From contig NZ_CP065915.1 in NCBI RefSeq assembly GCF_016134045.1, positions 930,001 through 994,000 on the forward strand: 64,000 nt of DNA, in the 5' to 3' direction. Below are positions 43,216 through 50,961 of this stretch, piece by piece (positions within the stretch are counted from its first letter, which is position 1; each line of letters opens with the position of its first letter). The translations under genes were made by a program, and so were the position numbers. The notes beneath the pieces were generated by a model. The model was not told where the DNA came from. It was given only the letters and a program-made list of their open reading frames with translations, and made no database searches. Source of the DNA: Pelagovum pacificum (GTDB lineage Bacteria > Pseudomonadota > Alphaproteobacteria > Rhodobacterales > Rhodobacteraceae).

Positions 43216-43760
43216 CGGTATCCGTCCATGGAAAGGCGGGCGAGCATGGCGACGGAGTCCGACAGGATCTTGGCGGAGCCCTGCATGGCGAGGCCGAATT
43301 CACGCCCGATCGTCTCGACGTCCGACAAGCTGCGGTTGAGCCGCGCATCGTTATCGTCGAGTCGAGCGCGGAGCTTGGTCGTTGTCATGTCGAACTGGGA
43401 GGCAAGGATGAAGCGGGTAACGCCCTGATCGTCGCGAAGTCTGGTCATGAAAACAAGGTTGTAGAAGGCTTCGCCCGATTTCCGGTAATTCAGGATCGGG
43501 AAGCGGCCGCCTTCCTGGCTGTCGTCTTCGAGGAATTCGCGCAGACCTGCGCGATCATCGGACGAGGTTTCTTCGCCCTGCAACATCCGGCAGTTGTGGC
43601 CGATGACGTCATCGGGCTCGTAGCCCGTCAACTCGCAGAACTTGTCGTTGACGAGAACGAGGGGCACGTCGTCGCTGGTATCCGACAGGGCGAGGGCCAC
43701 CGTCGAACGATCGAAATAGGAGCGGAGCGCCTCGGGAAGCGCATCTGCATTCGAAGTCAT
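43212..43760 (-). CDS. Short LOV blue-light sensor protein
   Basis: This 182-aa protein is a PAS/LOV domain (about 12-128) with the photoactive cysteine C57 in GHNCRMLQG. The flavin-contacting residues N91 and N101 (NYRKSGEAFYN) and Q122 (ILASQFDMT) are all present, so FMN binding and blue-light photochemistry are expected. A C-terminal helical tail (LDDNDARLNRSLSDVETIGR) could mediate dimerisation or contact with the kinase. It is the first gene of an operon with the kinase (4-base overlap) and receiver. In LovK-type systems the LOV and HWE parts are in one protein; here they appear split. Confidence 0.9.
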   Translation of the reverse strand: MTSNADALPEALRSYFDRSTVALALSDTSDDVPLVLVNDKFCELTGYEPDDVIGHNCRMLQGEETSSDDRAGLREFLEDDSQEGGRFPILNYRKSGEAFYNLVFMTRLRDDQGVTRFILASQFDMTTTKLRARLDDNDARLNRSLSDVETIGREFGLAMQGSAKILSDSVAMLARLSMDGYR

Positions 43761-43954
43761 TCTATTGCAAATCCATGCCTGGTTAGCGTTTTGTCGTCGC
43801 GTCGTGTCAATCCGACGGCGGACCGGGTCAATCTTTACGACAATATGCGAATAGTTCTGCCGAGAGGAAGGCCACTAGATCCGTTCGGCGTCAATTTGAC
43901 ATGGTTGCCCTAGGGTCAAAGTGTCATTTGTTATGACGAACGGGGCTTCCCGGA
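43761..43954. promoter_or_regulatory. Upstream region of the LOV-kinase operon
   Basis: These 194 bases separate the LOV gene start (reading left) from the SDR stop (also reading left), so the region carries the LOV operon promoter and the SDR 3' end. I see no convincing EcfG-type (GGAAC...CGTT) promoter on the minus strand. Confidence 0.35.
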
Positions 43955-44728
43955 TCATCCTGAGCCCAATCTTGCCGACATTCCGCGGTCCGCGACCATC
44001 TCGGACCCGTTCATCGTGACCGATGCGTCCGACAGCAGGAACACGGCGGCGGCGCCCACATCTTCGGGAGAATTGATGCGCCCGTCGGCGTGCCAGTCCG
44101 ACAGCCGCCGGTGCTTTTCGGGATCCTCGGTGATGTGCGCGGCGCGTTCCGTCAGGGTCAGGCCGGGGCTGAGCGTGTTCACCCGGACGCCCGAGGGGCC
44201 GAGGCTCCACGCCAGCGCACGCCCGATCGCAAGCACCCCGCCCTTGGTCGCGGCGTAGGTCTCGAAACCGGGATCGGATTCGTGGGCGTGGTTGGAGGCG
44301 ATGTTGACGATCGCGCCACGCCCCTGCGGCACCATGATGCGCGCGGCCGCCTGCGTGCCGACGATGACCGAGCGCAAGTTGGTCTGCCAGAGCCGGTCCA
44401 TCGCGGTGACATCGAGGTCGAGGAACGGGATCACCTCGGTAATCCCGGCATTGTTGACCATCCCGTCGAGCCTGCCTTTTGTTCGGGCGACATCCGCCAC
44501 CGCGGCGGCGAAAGCCTCCGCATCGGTCACGTCAACCTGCACGAAGTCCGCGCCGTCGTCCCGCGCGTTTCCCGCGCCGGCGGCATCCCGGTCGAGCACC
44601 GTCACCCGCGCCCCGGCGACCAGCGCCTGCCGCACGATGCCGCGCCCGATCCCGGCAGCGCCGCCGGTCACGATGACGATGCGATCCGCAAGCGGGCCTT
44701 GTTTCGTCGGGTCTGTCTGCGTGCTCAT
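43955..44728 (-). CDS. Short-chain dehydrogenase/reductase (SDR)
   Basis: This 257-aa classical SDR has the cofactor motif TGGAAGIGRG, the acidic DRDA after the second strand (suggesting NAD preference), the NNAG motif, the active-site serine in NIASNHAH, and the Y-x-x-x-K pair in FETYAATKGG. The ATG at 44728 is favoured because the dinucleotide fold then begins at the usual distance; an ATG at 44767 is possible. It stands alone between the LOV operon and the cold-shock operon. The substrate is unknown: alcohol, sugar or hydroxyacid. Confidence 0.88.
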   Translation of the reverse strand: MSTQTDPTKQGPLADRIVIVTGGAAGIGRGIVRQALVAGARVTVLDRDAAGAGNARDDGADFVQVDVTDAEAFAAAVADVARTKGRLDGMVNNAGITEVIPFLDLDVTAMDRLWQTNLRSVIVGTQAAARIMVPQGRGAIVNIASNHAHESDPGFETYAATKGGVLAIGRALAWSLGPSGVRVNTLSPGLTLTERAAHITEDPEKHRRLSDWHADGRINSPEDVGAAAVFLLSDASVTMNGSEMVADRGMSARLGSG

Positions 44729-45223
44729 GTGTGCGCCTGTCGGTAATGCCTCGGCAACTTGGCACAAGGCCGGAGGAGGGAACAGGCCGGGGGCGGGCGT
44801 CCACGCCGACCCGCGGACCAGATCCTGCCTGGCGGCACGTTAAGCCGATGGAGCGACACGTCTGGCCCGGCGCAGGGGAGGGAGGAAGATCACCGGCCCA
44901 GCTACACGCTTTGGTGTCGGTCGCCGAAGGGGCCGACCCATCGCTGTTCGCCTGGTCCGGCCAACGGCGCGTTTCAGCCAGCAAGATCAATGCTCCGACC
45001 CGCCGCTCCCTCCATCCGGAACAGGGGCCGACCGCCCGTCAGATCGAGCCGGGCCACGGAAGTAAACCTTGCTATTTAGCGCGGTTAGGCCCATGTATGT
45101 GAGGCGAAGTTTTAATCTTCTCGAACCTCTGTCTCCGATAACACGGTTCTCAGTTGCTCGAACGGGACCGACTCTGCCGGGCTGCCGCGACTTGCGGGCA
45201 GCGTTCAACGGGGAGACATCACC
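44729..45223. other. 495-bp spacer upstream of the cold-shock gene
   Basis: I see no protein gene supported by motifs or a ribosome site. The last 145 bases or so, beginning with an AT-richer stretch near 45075-45125, probably hold the cold-shock promoter and a long 5' leader, as is usual for csp genes. The leader function is inference. Confidence 0.4.
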
Positions 45224-45427
45224 ATGACTCATGGTATCGTCAAATGGTTCAACGACCTTAAGGGCTTCGGCCTGATCAAGCCGGACTCCGGCCGGGACAT
45301 TTTCCTTCACATCTCGGATGTTGAAATCGCCGGCATCGGGCTTCCGGGTCAGGGCCAGAAACTGAAATTCAGCGTGATGACCGACCGGTTCGGTCGCGAA
45401 TCCGCCAGCGATCTGACCCTCGCGTGA
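45224..45427 (+). CDS. Cold-shock domain protein (CspA family)
   Basis: This 67-aa single OB-fold nucleic-acid-binding protein has the family start GIVKWFNDLKGFGLI (RNP1 region KGFGLI) and the RNP2 segment DIFLHI. It binds single-stranded RNA or DNA and acts as an RNA chaperone under cold or growth stress. GGGGAGA lies upstream of the ATG. It overlaps the following small gene by 4 bases (GTGA), forming a two-gene operon, an arrangement I do not recognise as standard. Confidence 0.93.
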   Translation: MTHGIVKWFNDLKGFGLIKPDSGRDIFLHISDVEIAGIGLPGQGQKLKFSVMTDRFGRESASDLTLA

Positions 45428-45666
45428 GGCGGTCGATCGAAGAGCTCCTTCAGCGTATTCCGCCGAAAAGCGGGAACGGCGGCCGTTACCAGTCGCCGAC
45501 CAACGTCTTCAAGGACGTGCCCGAGCCGCCGAAGACGCAGCTCGACAAAACCTCCGCGAACGCCCGGGTGATCATCGACGACGATGCCGTCGAACGGCTC
45601 GCCAAGAAAGAGCGGTTGAAGGCTGCGCGGCAGGCCCGCGACGCGGCGAAGAAGAACGAAGACTAG
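45424..45666 (+). CDS. Small charged hypothetical protein coupled to the cold-shock gene
   Basis: This 80-aa soluble protein starts at a GTG overlapping the cold-shock stop. It begins RRSIEELLQRIPPKSGNGGR, has a proline-rich middle (DVPEPPKTQLDKTSA), and ends in a highly charged helix (KKERLKAARQARDAAKKNED). There is no signal peptide or membrane segment. Coupled translation suggests a function with the cold-shock protein, perhaps RNA binding through the basic C-terminus. No family is recognised. Confidence 0.65.
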   Translation: MRRSIEELLQRIPPKSGNGGRYQSPTNVFKDVPEPPKTQLDKTSANARVIIDDDAVERLAKKERLKAARQARDAAKKNED

Positions 45667-45868
45667 GCGCTCGCCAGGCCCGGCCGAGACGGCCCGGCGG
45701 CGAACGTCATCTCAATCGCTCGGAAACCGGAACGCTGCGCGCCCGTCTTGCGGGGGCGCCGTGTCCTCTTTGCCGAAACGGCGAGGGGTCCGACGGGCTC
45801 CGTGGTTTCGTGCCGACGTTCCGAGCGCCCGACCATCTGTAGATCGACCCCGAGAAAGGATCTCGACC

Positions 45869-46033
45869 ATGGGCTATTCAACCCCGAAGAAACAACTCGA
45901 CCTCAAGGAATTTCTCAGCCAGCCGGCGAAGAAGCGACGGGACGGCGGTTACGCGCGCCCCTGGGGCCGCACCAAGCCGGTTCCGGTCCGCGACGCACCG
46001 AAAGCCGCCGAAAGCTCCGACGCCGAAAAGTAA
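45869..46033 (+). CDS. Very small basic hypothetical protein
   Basis: This 54-aa protein, MGYSTPKKQLDLKEFLSQ followed by PAKKRRDGGYARPWGRTKP and an acidic tail, has no membrane segment. GAAAGGA lies 9 bases before the ATG. The frame is open upstream to 45761 without a ribosome site, so the short form is preferred. It lies 202 bases after the coupled small gene and resembles it in its lysine/arginine-rich, low-complexity character. A ribosome- or RNA-associated role is possible but unproven. Confidence 0.6.
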   Translation: MGYSTPKKQLDLKEFLSQPAKKRRDGGYARPWGRTKPVPVRDAPKAAESSDAEK

Positions 46034-46165
46034 GCCGACCTGCCGAACGACTGTCCCGCGTGCCCGACCCGAAGGAAGGCCCTCGCGTCGGCGTGAGAGC
46101 TATGTGAACCGGTCGTCCCGCGGAGCTTCCGGGCGAACAGTCAGGTCGTTTGTGCGGGGATCGAA

Positions 46166-46216
46166 TGGTGCTGCCGGAGAGATTTGAACTCTCGACCTCT
46201 CCCTTAACAAGGGTGC
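46166..46216 (-). repeat. attL: 3' half of a tRNA-Thr(GGT)-like gene
   Basis: Read on the minus strand this gives an anticodon loop TTGTTAA, stem GGGAG, variable loop, T-arm GAGAGTTCAAATCTCTC, acceptor CGGCAGC and ACCA. The 5' half (D-arm and GCTGCCG acceptor) is absent. From memory it matches the 3' half of alphaproteobacterial tRNA-Thr(GGT), with the loop changed from TTGGTAA to TTGTTAA. A tRNA-less-5' fragment beside an integrase-bearing element is the classic left attachment site; the intact tRNA should lie at the far right end. Confidence 0.75.
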
Positions 46217-46244
46217 AAGCATTGGAAAATTATCCAATATTTGC
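46215..46244. repeat. 30-bp dyad abutting the attachment site
   Basis: GCAAGCATTGGA and TCCAATATTTGC flank a 6-base AT centre, with 10 of 12 positions symmetric. It begins exactly where the tRNA remnant ends. It may be a recombinase or accessory-factor binding site, or a terminator protecting the attachment region. Confidence 0.5.
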
Positions 46245-46465
46245 GAGCGCCTTAGCGCTTCGTGCGGACATGAGCTGTACCCGATTTGTACGAAACGCGC
46301 CTTGTACATGCCTCCTGTCCGACAGCCTTGCGGAAGCTTAGTAAAAGAGTCAGAAAAGGTCTGAGAGAGCGCTTTATGTCTCCCGAGATGATTGGATCTC
46401 CTCAAGTAAAAGTCTGTCCGGAACGCGGATGTCATTTCCGCTGCTCAACCCCGAGGTTTTGATCG

Positions 46466-47440
46466 ATGCGCATGTTCGCTGCTTCCACCGCCCTAATCTT
46501 TCTCTCTATGCCGGTGCTGGCACAGGAATTTCCCTTGGAGATCGAGCACAAGTTCGGGGTGACCCGCATTGAGGAGCAGCCGCAGCGGGTGGCGACGGTC
46601 GACGGCAACGGGGCAGACAATATTCTCGCCCTTGGTCTGCAGCCGGTTACCATCGAAGACTGGTATGGTGACTACGAGCACGGCCTCTGGCCGTGGGCGT
46701 CGCCGCTGCTGACGACCGAACCCGTCATGCTGGAACGAGGCAACTTGGATTTCGAGCGGATCGTGACATCCGACCCCGACGTGATTTTGTCGCTCTACAA
46801 TTCCATGTCGAACGAAGAGTACGAGAAGCTTAGCGAAATCGCCCCTGTCGTTGCGGTCCCTGCTGATCGGGGAGACTGGAGCTTGTCCTGGCGGGAGCGG
46901 GCTACGCTCACTGGGTTGGCCACCGGCAAGCTCGATCAGGCACAGGACGGCATCGAGGCGATCGATGCGCGGCTGGCCGAGATCGCCGATGCTCATCCCG
47001 AATGGCAGGGAAAGACAGCCCTGATTGCCTGGATCTCTCGTGATGGTCAGCTCGGCGTGTACTCATCGCACGATTCTCGTACCCAGTTGCTCGAGCAAAT
47101 TGGGTTCGTGACGCCTGACGAGATCAATGCGCTGGACGGCGAGGCAACCGCATCCGTCACGATCAGCAACGAGGCGATTGAGATCCTGAATGTCGACCTG
47201 TTGGTCTGGATCGATGGTGACGGAGACGTCTCGTCGATCACCGAGCTTCCAGGCCGCGACTTTATTGAACCCCATGTTGATGGCCGGGAAGTCGTGTTTA
47301 CTAAGGAGGTCACTGGAGCGCTCTCCTATGGATCACTCCTCAGCCTGCCATACGCTTTCGATCGTCTCGAGGCCGGCATCGTAGCAGCCCTTGATGGCGA
47401 CCCGTCCACGAATGACGATGACCGACCTGACTCTTGGTGA
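46466..47440 (+). CDS. Iron-siderophore ABC transporter substrate-binding protein (orphan cargo gene)
   Basis: This 324-aa periplasmic protein has a signal peptide ending PVLA and the class III binding-protein pattern of FepB/FhuD-like proteins: FGVTRIEEQPQRVATVDGNG, LERGNLDFERIVTSDPDVIL, and YEKLSEIAPVVAVPAD. It would bind a ferric siderophore and present it to an ABC importer, but no permease or ATPase gene lies in the element's visible part. It is the first gene inside the element. Its composition is less GC-rich than the host core, which suits acquisition by transfer. Confidence 0.82.
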   Translation: MRMFAASTALIFLSMPVLAQEFPLEIEHKFGVTRIEEQPQRVATVDGNGADNILALGLQPVTIEDWYGDYEHGLWPWASPLLTTEPVMLERGNLDFERIVTSDPDVILSLYNSMSNEEYEKLSEIAPVVAVPADRGDWSLSWRERATLTGLATGKLDQAQDGIEAIDARLAEIADAHPEWQGKTALIAWISRDGQLGVYSSHDSRTQLLEQIGFVTPDEINALDGEATASVTISNEAIEILNVDLLVWIDGDGDVSSITELPGRDFIEPHVDGREVVFTKEVTGALSYGSLLSLPYAFDRLEAGIVAALDGDPSTNDDDRPDSW

Positions 47441-47668
47441 CACAAGACGCAGTTGAAACATAAGTGCGCGTTCCTCGCACGTCGGCACGTCGGCACTTCG
47501 GCTTTAGGCGGTAGGAGTCAAGCATCGCAGATATCAAGACTTTGACGCCGAAGCGCAATAAGTAGCTTGCCGAAGCCCTGTGAGCACACTATGTTGTCTA
47601 CGGGCCCCTCCTTGGTCGAAAGTCCAAGTTCCACTTGGATCGCTCATGTAGACTTTGGTCGGGCCCAT
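47441..47668. other. Non-coding spacer in the cargo region
   Basis: Apart from a short repeated GTCGGCAC pattern near 47480-47500, I see no gene, tRNA or clear dyad in this 228-bp convergent spacer. Confidence 0.4.
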
Positions 47669-48529
47669 CTATCCAACCCTATTTCCGCCTTTAGCGAACC
47701 TTAGGTCTACCTCATGATCAGTGGGCTTGAATAGCCAATGGCGATATGGATTATCCCAACGGTCAGTCGGTCCGTTGGGCGAACCAGTGTTGGCTCCAAT
47801 GTTGAATAGTCGAGGTGTGATATTCTGTATCTCTGAATTAATATGTCGATATAGCTTCTCTTTTGCGATGGTTCTCTTGCCTCTTCGACGGGCGCCCTCT
47901 GGCTTGATGTAGAGCTTTCCATTCAATTGGGCGCAGACCGATCCTAGAATAATGTCTAGTCCTTGCAGTATTACGTGCTGTGATGAATCAATATCGTTAA
48001 TGTGGCGCTTCGGTATGAAGACGTTTATACCACGCATATCGTTAGCGTTTGGTATGTTGCTTACCCGTGACTTGAAGTCCGCAATCTTCGCAGAGCTCTC
48101 AGGCAATTGATCTGGAAAGATGTGGAAATAGACTCGATCTAGGCTATTGGGATTGCAGTACTTTATTCCGAACCCATGCTTATAAAACTGATAATACAAG
48201 CGTAGATATTGCTCATCAACCTGTTCGCGCGTTAGGCCTTTGGGGACGTGAATATTTTGCGTGAACATGAGCCGAATTCGAAGGCGTGAGGTTGCCACAA
48301 ATGTGAAATAGAAAGAGATAAATTCTTTATATTTTTCTAGATAGTTGGCTGTTACCTTCTCCCACTTGATTTCGCCGTTAAGGTTGAGTTCGATCTTTTT
48401 TGCAGTAAGCAGTGCGTCAATTTCTTCTCTATCTTCAGCCTTGAGCAATACGCCCCCAAAGAAATTGGAAAAGTACTTACCTTTTCGATCCGATTCATCG
48501 CTGTATATGATGTAGTTTCTCTTCGCCAT
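47669..48529 (-). CDS. DUF3800-family protein
   Basis: This 286-aa protein starts MAKRNYIIYSDESDRKGKYF, where the acidic YSDESD is the mark of the DUF3800 family. It also contains the family's second conserved segment, with a Gln-Asp pair (VILQGLDIILGSVCAQLNGK). The family has a predicted RNase-H-like fold and is often found on mobile elements; activity is not established to my knowledge. The gene is markedly AT-rich relative to its surroundings, a sign of recent transfer. It may be a cargo (moron) gene with a defence or toxin-like role, which is speculation. Confidence 0.75.
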   Translation of the reverse strand: MAKRNYIIYSDESDRKGKYFSNFFGGVLLKAEDREEIDALLTAKKIELNLNGEIKWEKVTANYLEKYKEFISFYFTFVATSRLRIRLMFTQNIHVPKGLTREQVDEQYLRLYYQFYKHGFGIKYCNPNSLDRVYFHIFPDQLPESSAKIADFKSRVSNIPNANDMRGINVFIPKRHINDIDSSQHVILQGLDIILGSVCAQLNGKLYIKPEGARRRGKRTIAKEKLYRHINSEIQNITPRLFNIGANTGSPNGPTDRWDNPYRHWLFKPTDHEVDLRFAKGGNRVG

Positions 48530-48673
48530 GTTGCCACTGCATGCTGAGGTCCGACAGAAGTCAACCGGATCGCGTCAAGAAATCCACTCGCGAGCGAATG
48601 GCGGACGACGATAAAATTTAATTGCGAGGCGGGCAGAATTAGCTAACAAGGCGCGCGCCAAAATTTGAGTTGA

Positions 48674-48988
48674 TCAGATCTTCTTAGCGTTTGGGAAAAA
48701 GCTCAGCAAGATTGCTTCGTGTTCAACTGCTCCGAAGTAGCAGGCGGACATGTCGGACGGATCAAAGATGAATGCCATGTCGTGTTGCTTGCTAAGGCCC
48801 TGAACGACCTTCCGCGAAAAGGGCTCGGTGCTTAGATCCGAAGCGATAAGGAGGAATGACGTCGGTTCGGCCCAAAATCCTTTCCCCTCATCAGCGTTCT
48901 CTAAAATGGAGCCGTATCTCTCATGGTAGGATTTTCCGTTCACCGTCATGTTCGCTATGCGAAATGTTACGCAATATTCATCAGTCAT
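48674..48988 (-). CDS. Hypothetical protein in prophage cargo
   Basis: This 104-aa soluble protein, MTDEYCVTFRIANMTVNGKS at the N-terminus and ending AILLSFFPNAKKI, has no signal peptide or membrane helix. GAGGAGAA is 6 bases before the chosen ATG at 48988. The middle (FWAEPTSFLLIASDLS) looks like an alternating beta-sheet core. It is about 145 bases upstream of the DUF3800 gene on the same strand, and the two could be one transcription unit. I recognise no family. Confidence 0.6.
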   Translation of the reverse strand: MTDEYCVTFRIANMTVNGKSYHERYGSILENADEGKGFWAEPTSFLLIASDLSTEPFSRKVVQGLSKQHDMAFIFDPSDMSACYFGAVEHEAILLSFFPNAKKI

Positions 48989-49150
48989 ATTGATTCTCCT
49001 CAAGAAAGTTGGTCAAGCTTGTTCCGAAGGACCGATCTTGTCAAAGCTTAGTTCGCAAACAAATATTCTTCCAATTGATATGGCGTGCTAACAAAGGTGA
49101 CGCAGAATCGAACATCACTCTGATGCTCTGTCGACCAACGGAGGAGTCTC

Positions 49151-49576
49151 TTGCCTTTGCGGTTTTTGGTTTTTTCTACCCTGCTTGCGATGACGTGTTC
49201 GCAGGCCGCCAATGCAGACCACTTGTCATCGGTTGCGGGACAGTACCTTTGTCGGCACTCGGTAGAGCCGGTAAGCGGCAACCCCGAAGATAAGCACTAC
49301 TGGGAGTACCAGCTGTCAGCGGACCCCGATGGCCAATTCCAGATGCAAGGCTACTACTTCAACTTCGCATTGGGGCAGGTCGGTATCCAGGGCGGAGGTC
49401 AATACGACTACGCCCCCGACATCGAACCAGGCGCCGTACGGTTCAGAGGTCAGATTGTGCGAGCGAACGGACTACAAGAGCCCTACAACATGACCGTCCG
49501 GCAACTGAACCAAAGCCAACTCTACGTCCAAGTCCGCAACGTAGCGCATCTCATCAATATCTCTTGCGAGCGCTGA
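49151..49576 (+). CDS. Small exported hypothetical protein
   Basis: This 141-aa protein has a signal peptide (RFLVFSTLLAMTCSQAANA). The mature domain has two cysteines (YLCRHS and NISCER) that could form a disulfide and tie the ends together, and is rich in Tyr, Gln and Gly (FQMQGYYFNFALGQVGIQGG). The start is a TTG after GGAGGAG, either at 49151 or 49157. It lies between the cargo genes and the integrase gene. A lysozyme-inhibitor-like or surface role is possible; no family is recognised. Confidence 0.6.
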   Translation: MPLRFLVFSTLLAMTCSQAANADHLSSVAGQYLCRHSVEPVSGNPEDKHYWEYQLSADPDGQFQMQGYYFNFALGQVGIQGGGQYDYAPDIEPGAVRFRGQIVRANGLQEPYNMTVRQLNQSQLYVQVRNVAHLINISCER

Positions 49577-49631
49577 CTGGCCGCTTTCAGCTTTGTGCAA
49601 TTTGCCCGCGGCAGCCCTGCGGGGCAGATCG

Positions 49632-50699
49632 TTATTGTGTTCGGGATCGCGCTACAGAGCCCGTTGACCTAATGTGTTCACGAGCTTCACTGTCTGACAT
49701 TTCGACCCTCGCATAGACCCGGTCCGGCAGCGCAGCATTCGACCAGCGGCCAGCTCGCGCGGCGCTGAGGCTATCAACGCCCTGTCGCACCCGCAGCTCG
49801 GTGTAGAATCCATGTCGCCCCGCCTGGTGTGGCGACAGGTATTCGACCTTGGCCGCCTTACATGCCGTCTTGAGCGCGGACGTGAAGCCCGATCGATTCG
49901 AGTAACCAAAGACCCGTGCATCCAGCCGATAGCCATCTCGGCGGTTGTGCGGGCGCCTGGGCTTGAGGTTGGCTAAAGTGACGACCATCTCGGTCGATAT
50001 GGCGACCCACTGAGCGTCATGTCCCTTCTGAGCCTGGAGCCAGACGCGACGCTTCATCAGGTCGAGGTCCTTCGGTCGAATTTCGACAAGTTGTCCGATC
50101 CGGCACCCAGTCTCGAACATGAACTCCAGTCCCGCTGATACATAGACGTTGGAGTGCGCCTGCACCGATCGTATCCAAGGCCAGCTGCCGGCATTTTTTG
50201 GAAGGCGGCTCTGCTTTCCTCGGAGCTTGTCCTGATCGATGCGCTGCTGCGACGAGTACCCCCTGATGCGGATCGGCGGACACTTTCCGAGATCGTGGGC
50301 GTGGTTGATGACGGCGGACACCGGCGTGATCACCTGACGTTTCCAGGTGTCTGTCGCGGCGCTCGGGTAGAGCTTCGAACCAAGATCCCTGACCTGTTGT
50401 GGCGTGATCTTTTTCACTGGCAGGTGGCCGAGCTCAGGCAGTACCTTCAGAAGGAATTTCGCCTCGGCCGGCTTCGCAGGGTAAAGCAGCACCGCGTCGG
50501 CGAAGGTCAGGCTCGCTTCGTCGCCAAGGAGGTAACGACGGACTTGCCGCTCCGTCTCCTCTGAGATCCACGCCCTTGCGCCTGCTTCTGAAGATGCGCC
50601 TGTGCTGCTGCGGAAGTAGTCGGTGACTGGCTGGCCATCGTATTCGATGCGGCCGCGGACCCACCACGTCTTGCCTCGTTGGTATGGTTCGAGCGGCAT
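49632..50699 (-). CDS. int: Tyrosine recombinase (phage integrase)
   Basis: This 355-aa site-specific recombinase has an N-terminal arm-binding region (PYQRGKTWWVRGRIEYDGQP), a SAM-like core-binding domain (about 60-150), and the catalytic domain. Catalytic candidates are the first Arg in ETGCRIGQLVE, a Lys in QAQKGHDAQW, the H-x-x-x-R in PHQAGRHG, and the nucleophile Tyr in PDRVYARVE. It is oriented toward the left attachment site 3.4 kb away. The gene overlaps the end of an excisionase-like gene by 193 bases, consistent with coupled expression of the two. Confidence 0.92.
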   Translation of the reverse strand: MPLEPYQRGKTWWVRGRIEYDGQPVTDYFRSSTGASSEAGARAWISEETERQVRRYLLGDEASLTFADAVLLYPAKPAEAKFLLKVLPELGHLPVKKITPQQVRDLGSKLYPSAATDTWKRQVITPVSAVINHAHDLGKCPPIRIRGYSSQQRIDQDKLRGKQSRLPKNAGSWPWIRSVQAHSNVYVSAGLEFMFETGCRIGQLVEIRPKDLDLMKRRVWLQAQKGHDAQWVAISTEMVVTLANLKPRRPHNRRDGYRLDARVFGYSNRSGFTSALKTACKAAKVEYLSPHQAGRHGFYTELRVRQGVDSLSAARAGRWSNAALPDRVYARVEMSDSEAREHIRSTGSVARSRTQ

Positions 50700-50902
50700 A
50701 GCCTGCCCTCCAGGATACGATCCATCTGATCGGGTGTGATAAGCATGGCGCCCTTACCCATAAGGTGGCAAGCGCCGGCCTTCCGCGCGGCGCTCCGTAG
50801 GGTCCTCGGCGAAATTGTCATGCCGCGGTGTTCGAAGTGCCGACACCATTCCTCTGGCGTCTTCGCGCTGTCGAATATCGTGCTTCCTGTTTCAGCTGGC
50901 AT
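50507..50902 (-). CDS. Excisionase-like DNA-binding protein
   Basis: The first 75 or so residues of this 131-aa product (KTPEEWCRHFEHRGMTISPR, TLRSAARKAGACHLMGKGAM, then LITPDQMDRILEGRLCRSN) form a helix-turn-helix unit typical of small proteins encoded beside tyrosine integrases, which set recombination direction. The rest is a Ser/Arg/Gln-rich tail that overlaps the integrase gene in another frame. The tail may be real, as such proteins often end in a basic low-complexity stretch. Translation of integrase may be coupled. Confidence 0.7.
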   Translation of the reverse strand: MPAETGSTIFDSAKTPEEWCRHFEHRGMTISPRTLRSAARKAGACHLMGKGAMLITPDQMDRILEGRLCRSNHTNEARRGGSAAASNTMASQSPTTSAAAQAHLQKQAQGRGSQRRRSGKSVVTSLATKRA

Positions 50903-50961
50903 TTGAGTTCACCTCCGGCCAACTCGATGACGCCGCTGGTGGCGTTGTTTCAGAGCGCCGA

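Noticed and set aside
45100..45180. EcfG-type stress promoter before the cold-shock gene
   Set aside because: A GAACC ... CGGTT pair with about the right spacing is present, but both boxes deviate from GGAAC and CGTT, so the match is no better than chance in GC-rich sequence.
46166..46216. Functional tRNA-Asn(GTT)
   Set aside because: Only the 3' half is present; no D-arm or 5' acceptor strand precedes it, and the body matches tRNA-Thr rather than tRNA-Asn.
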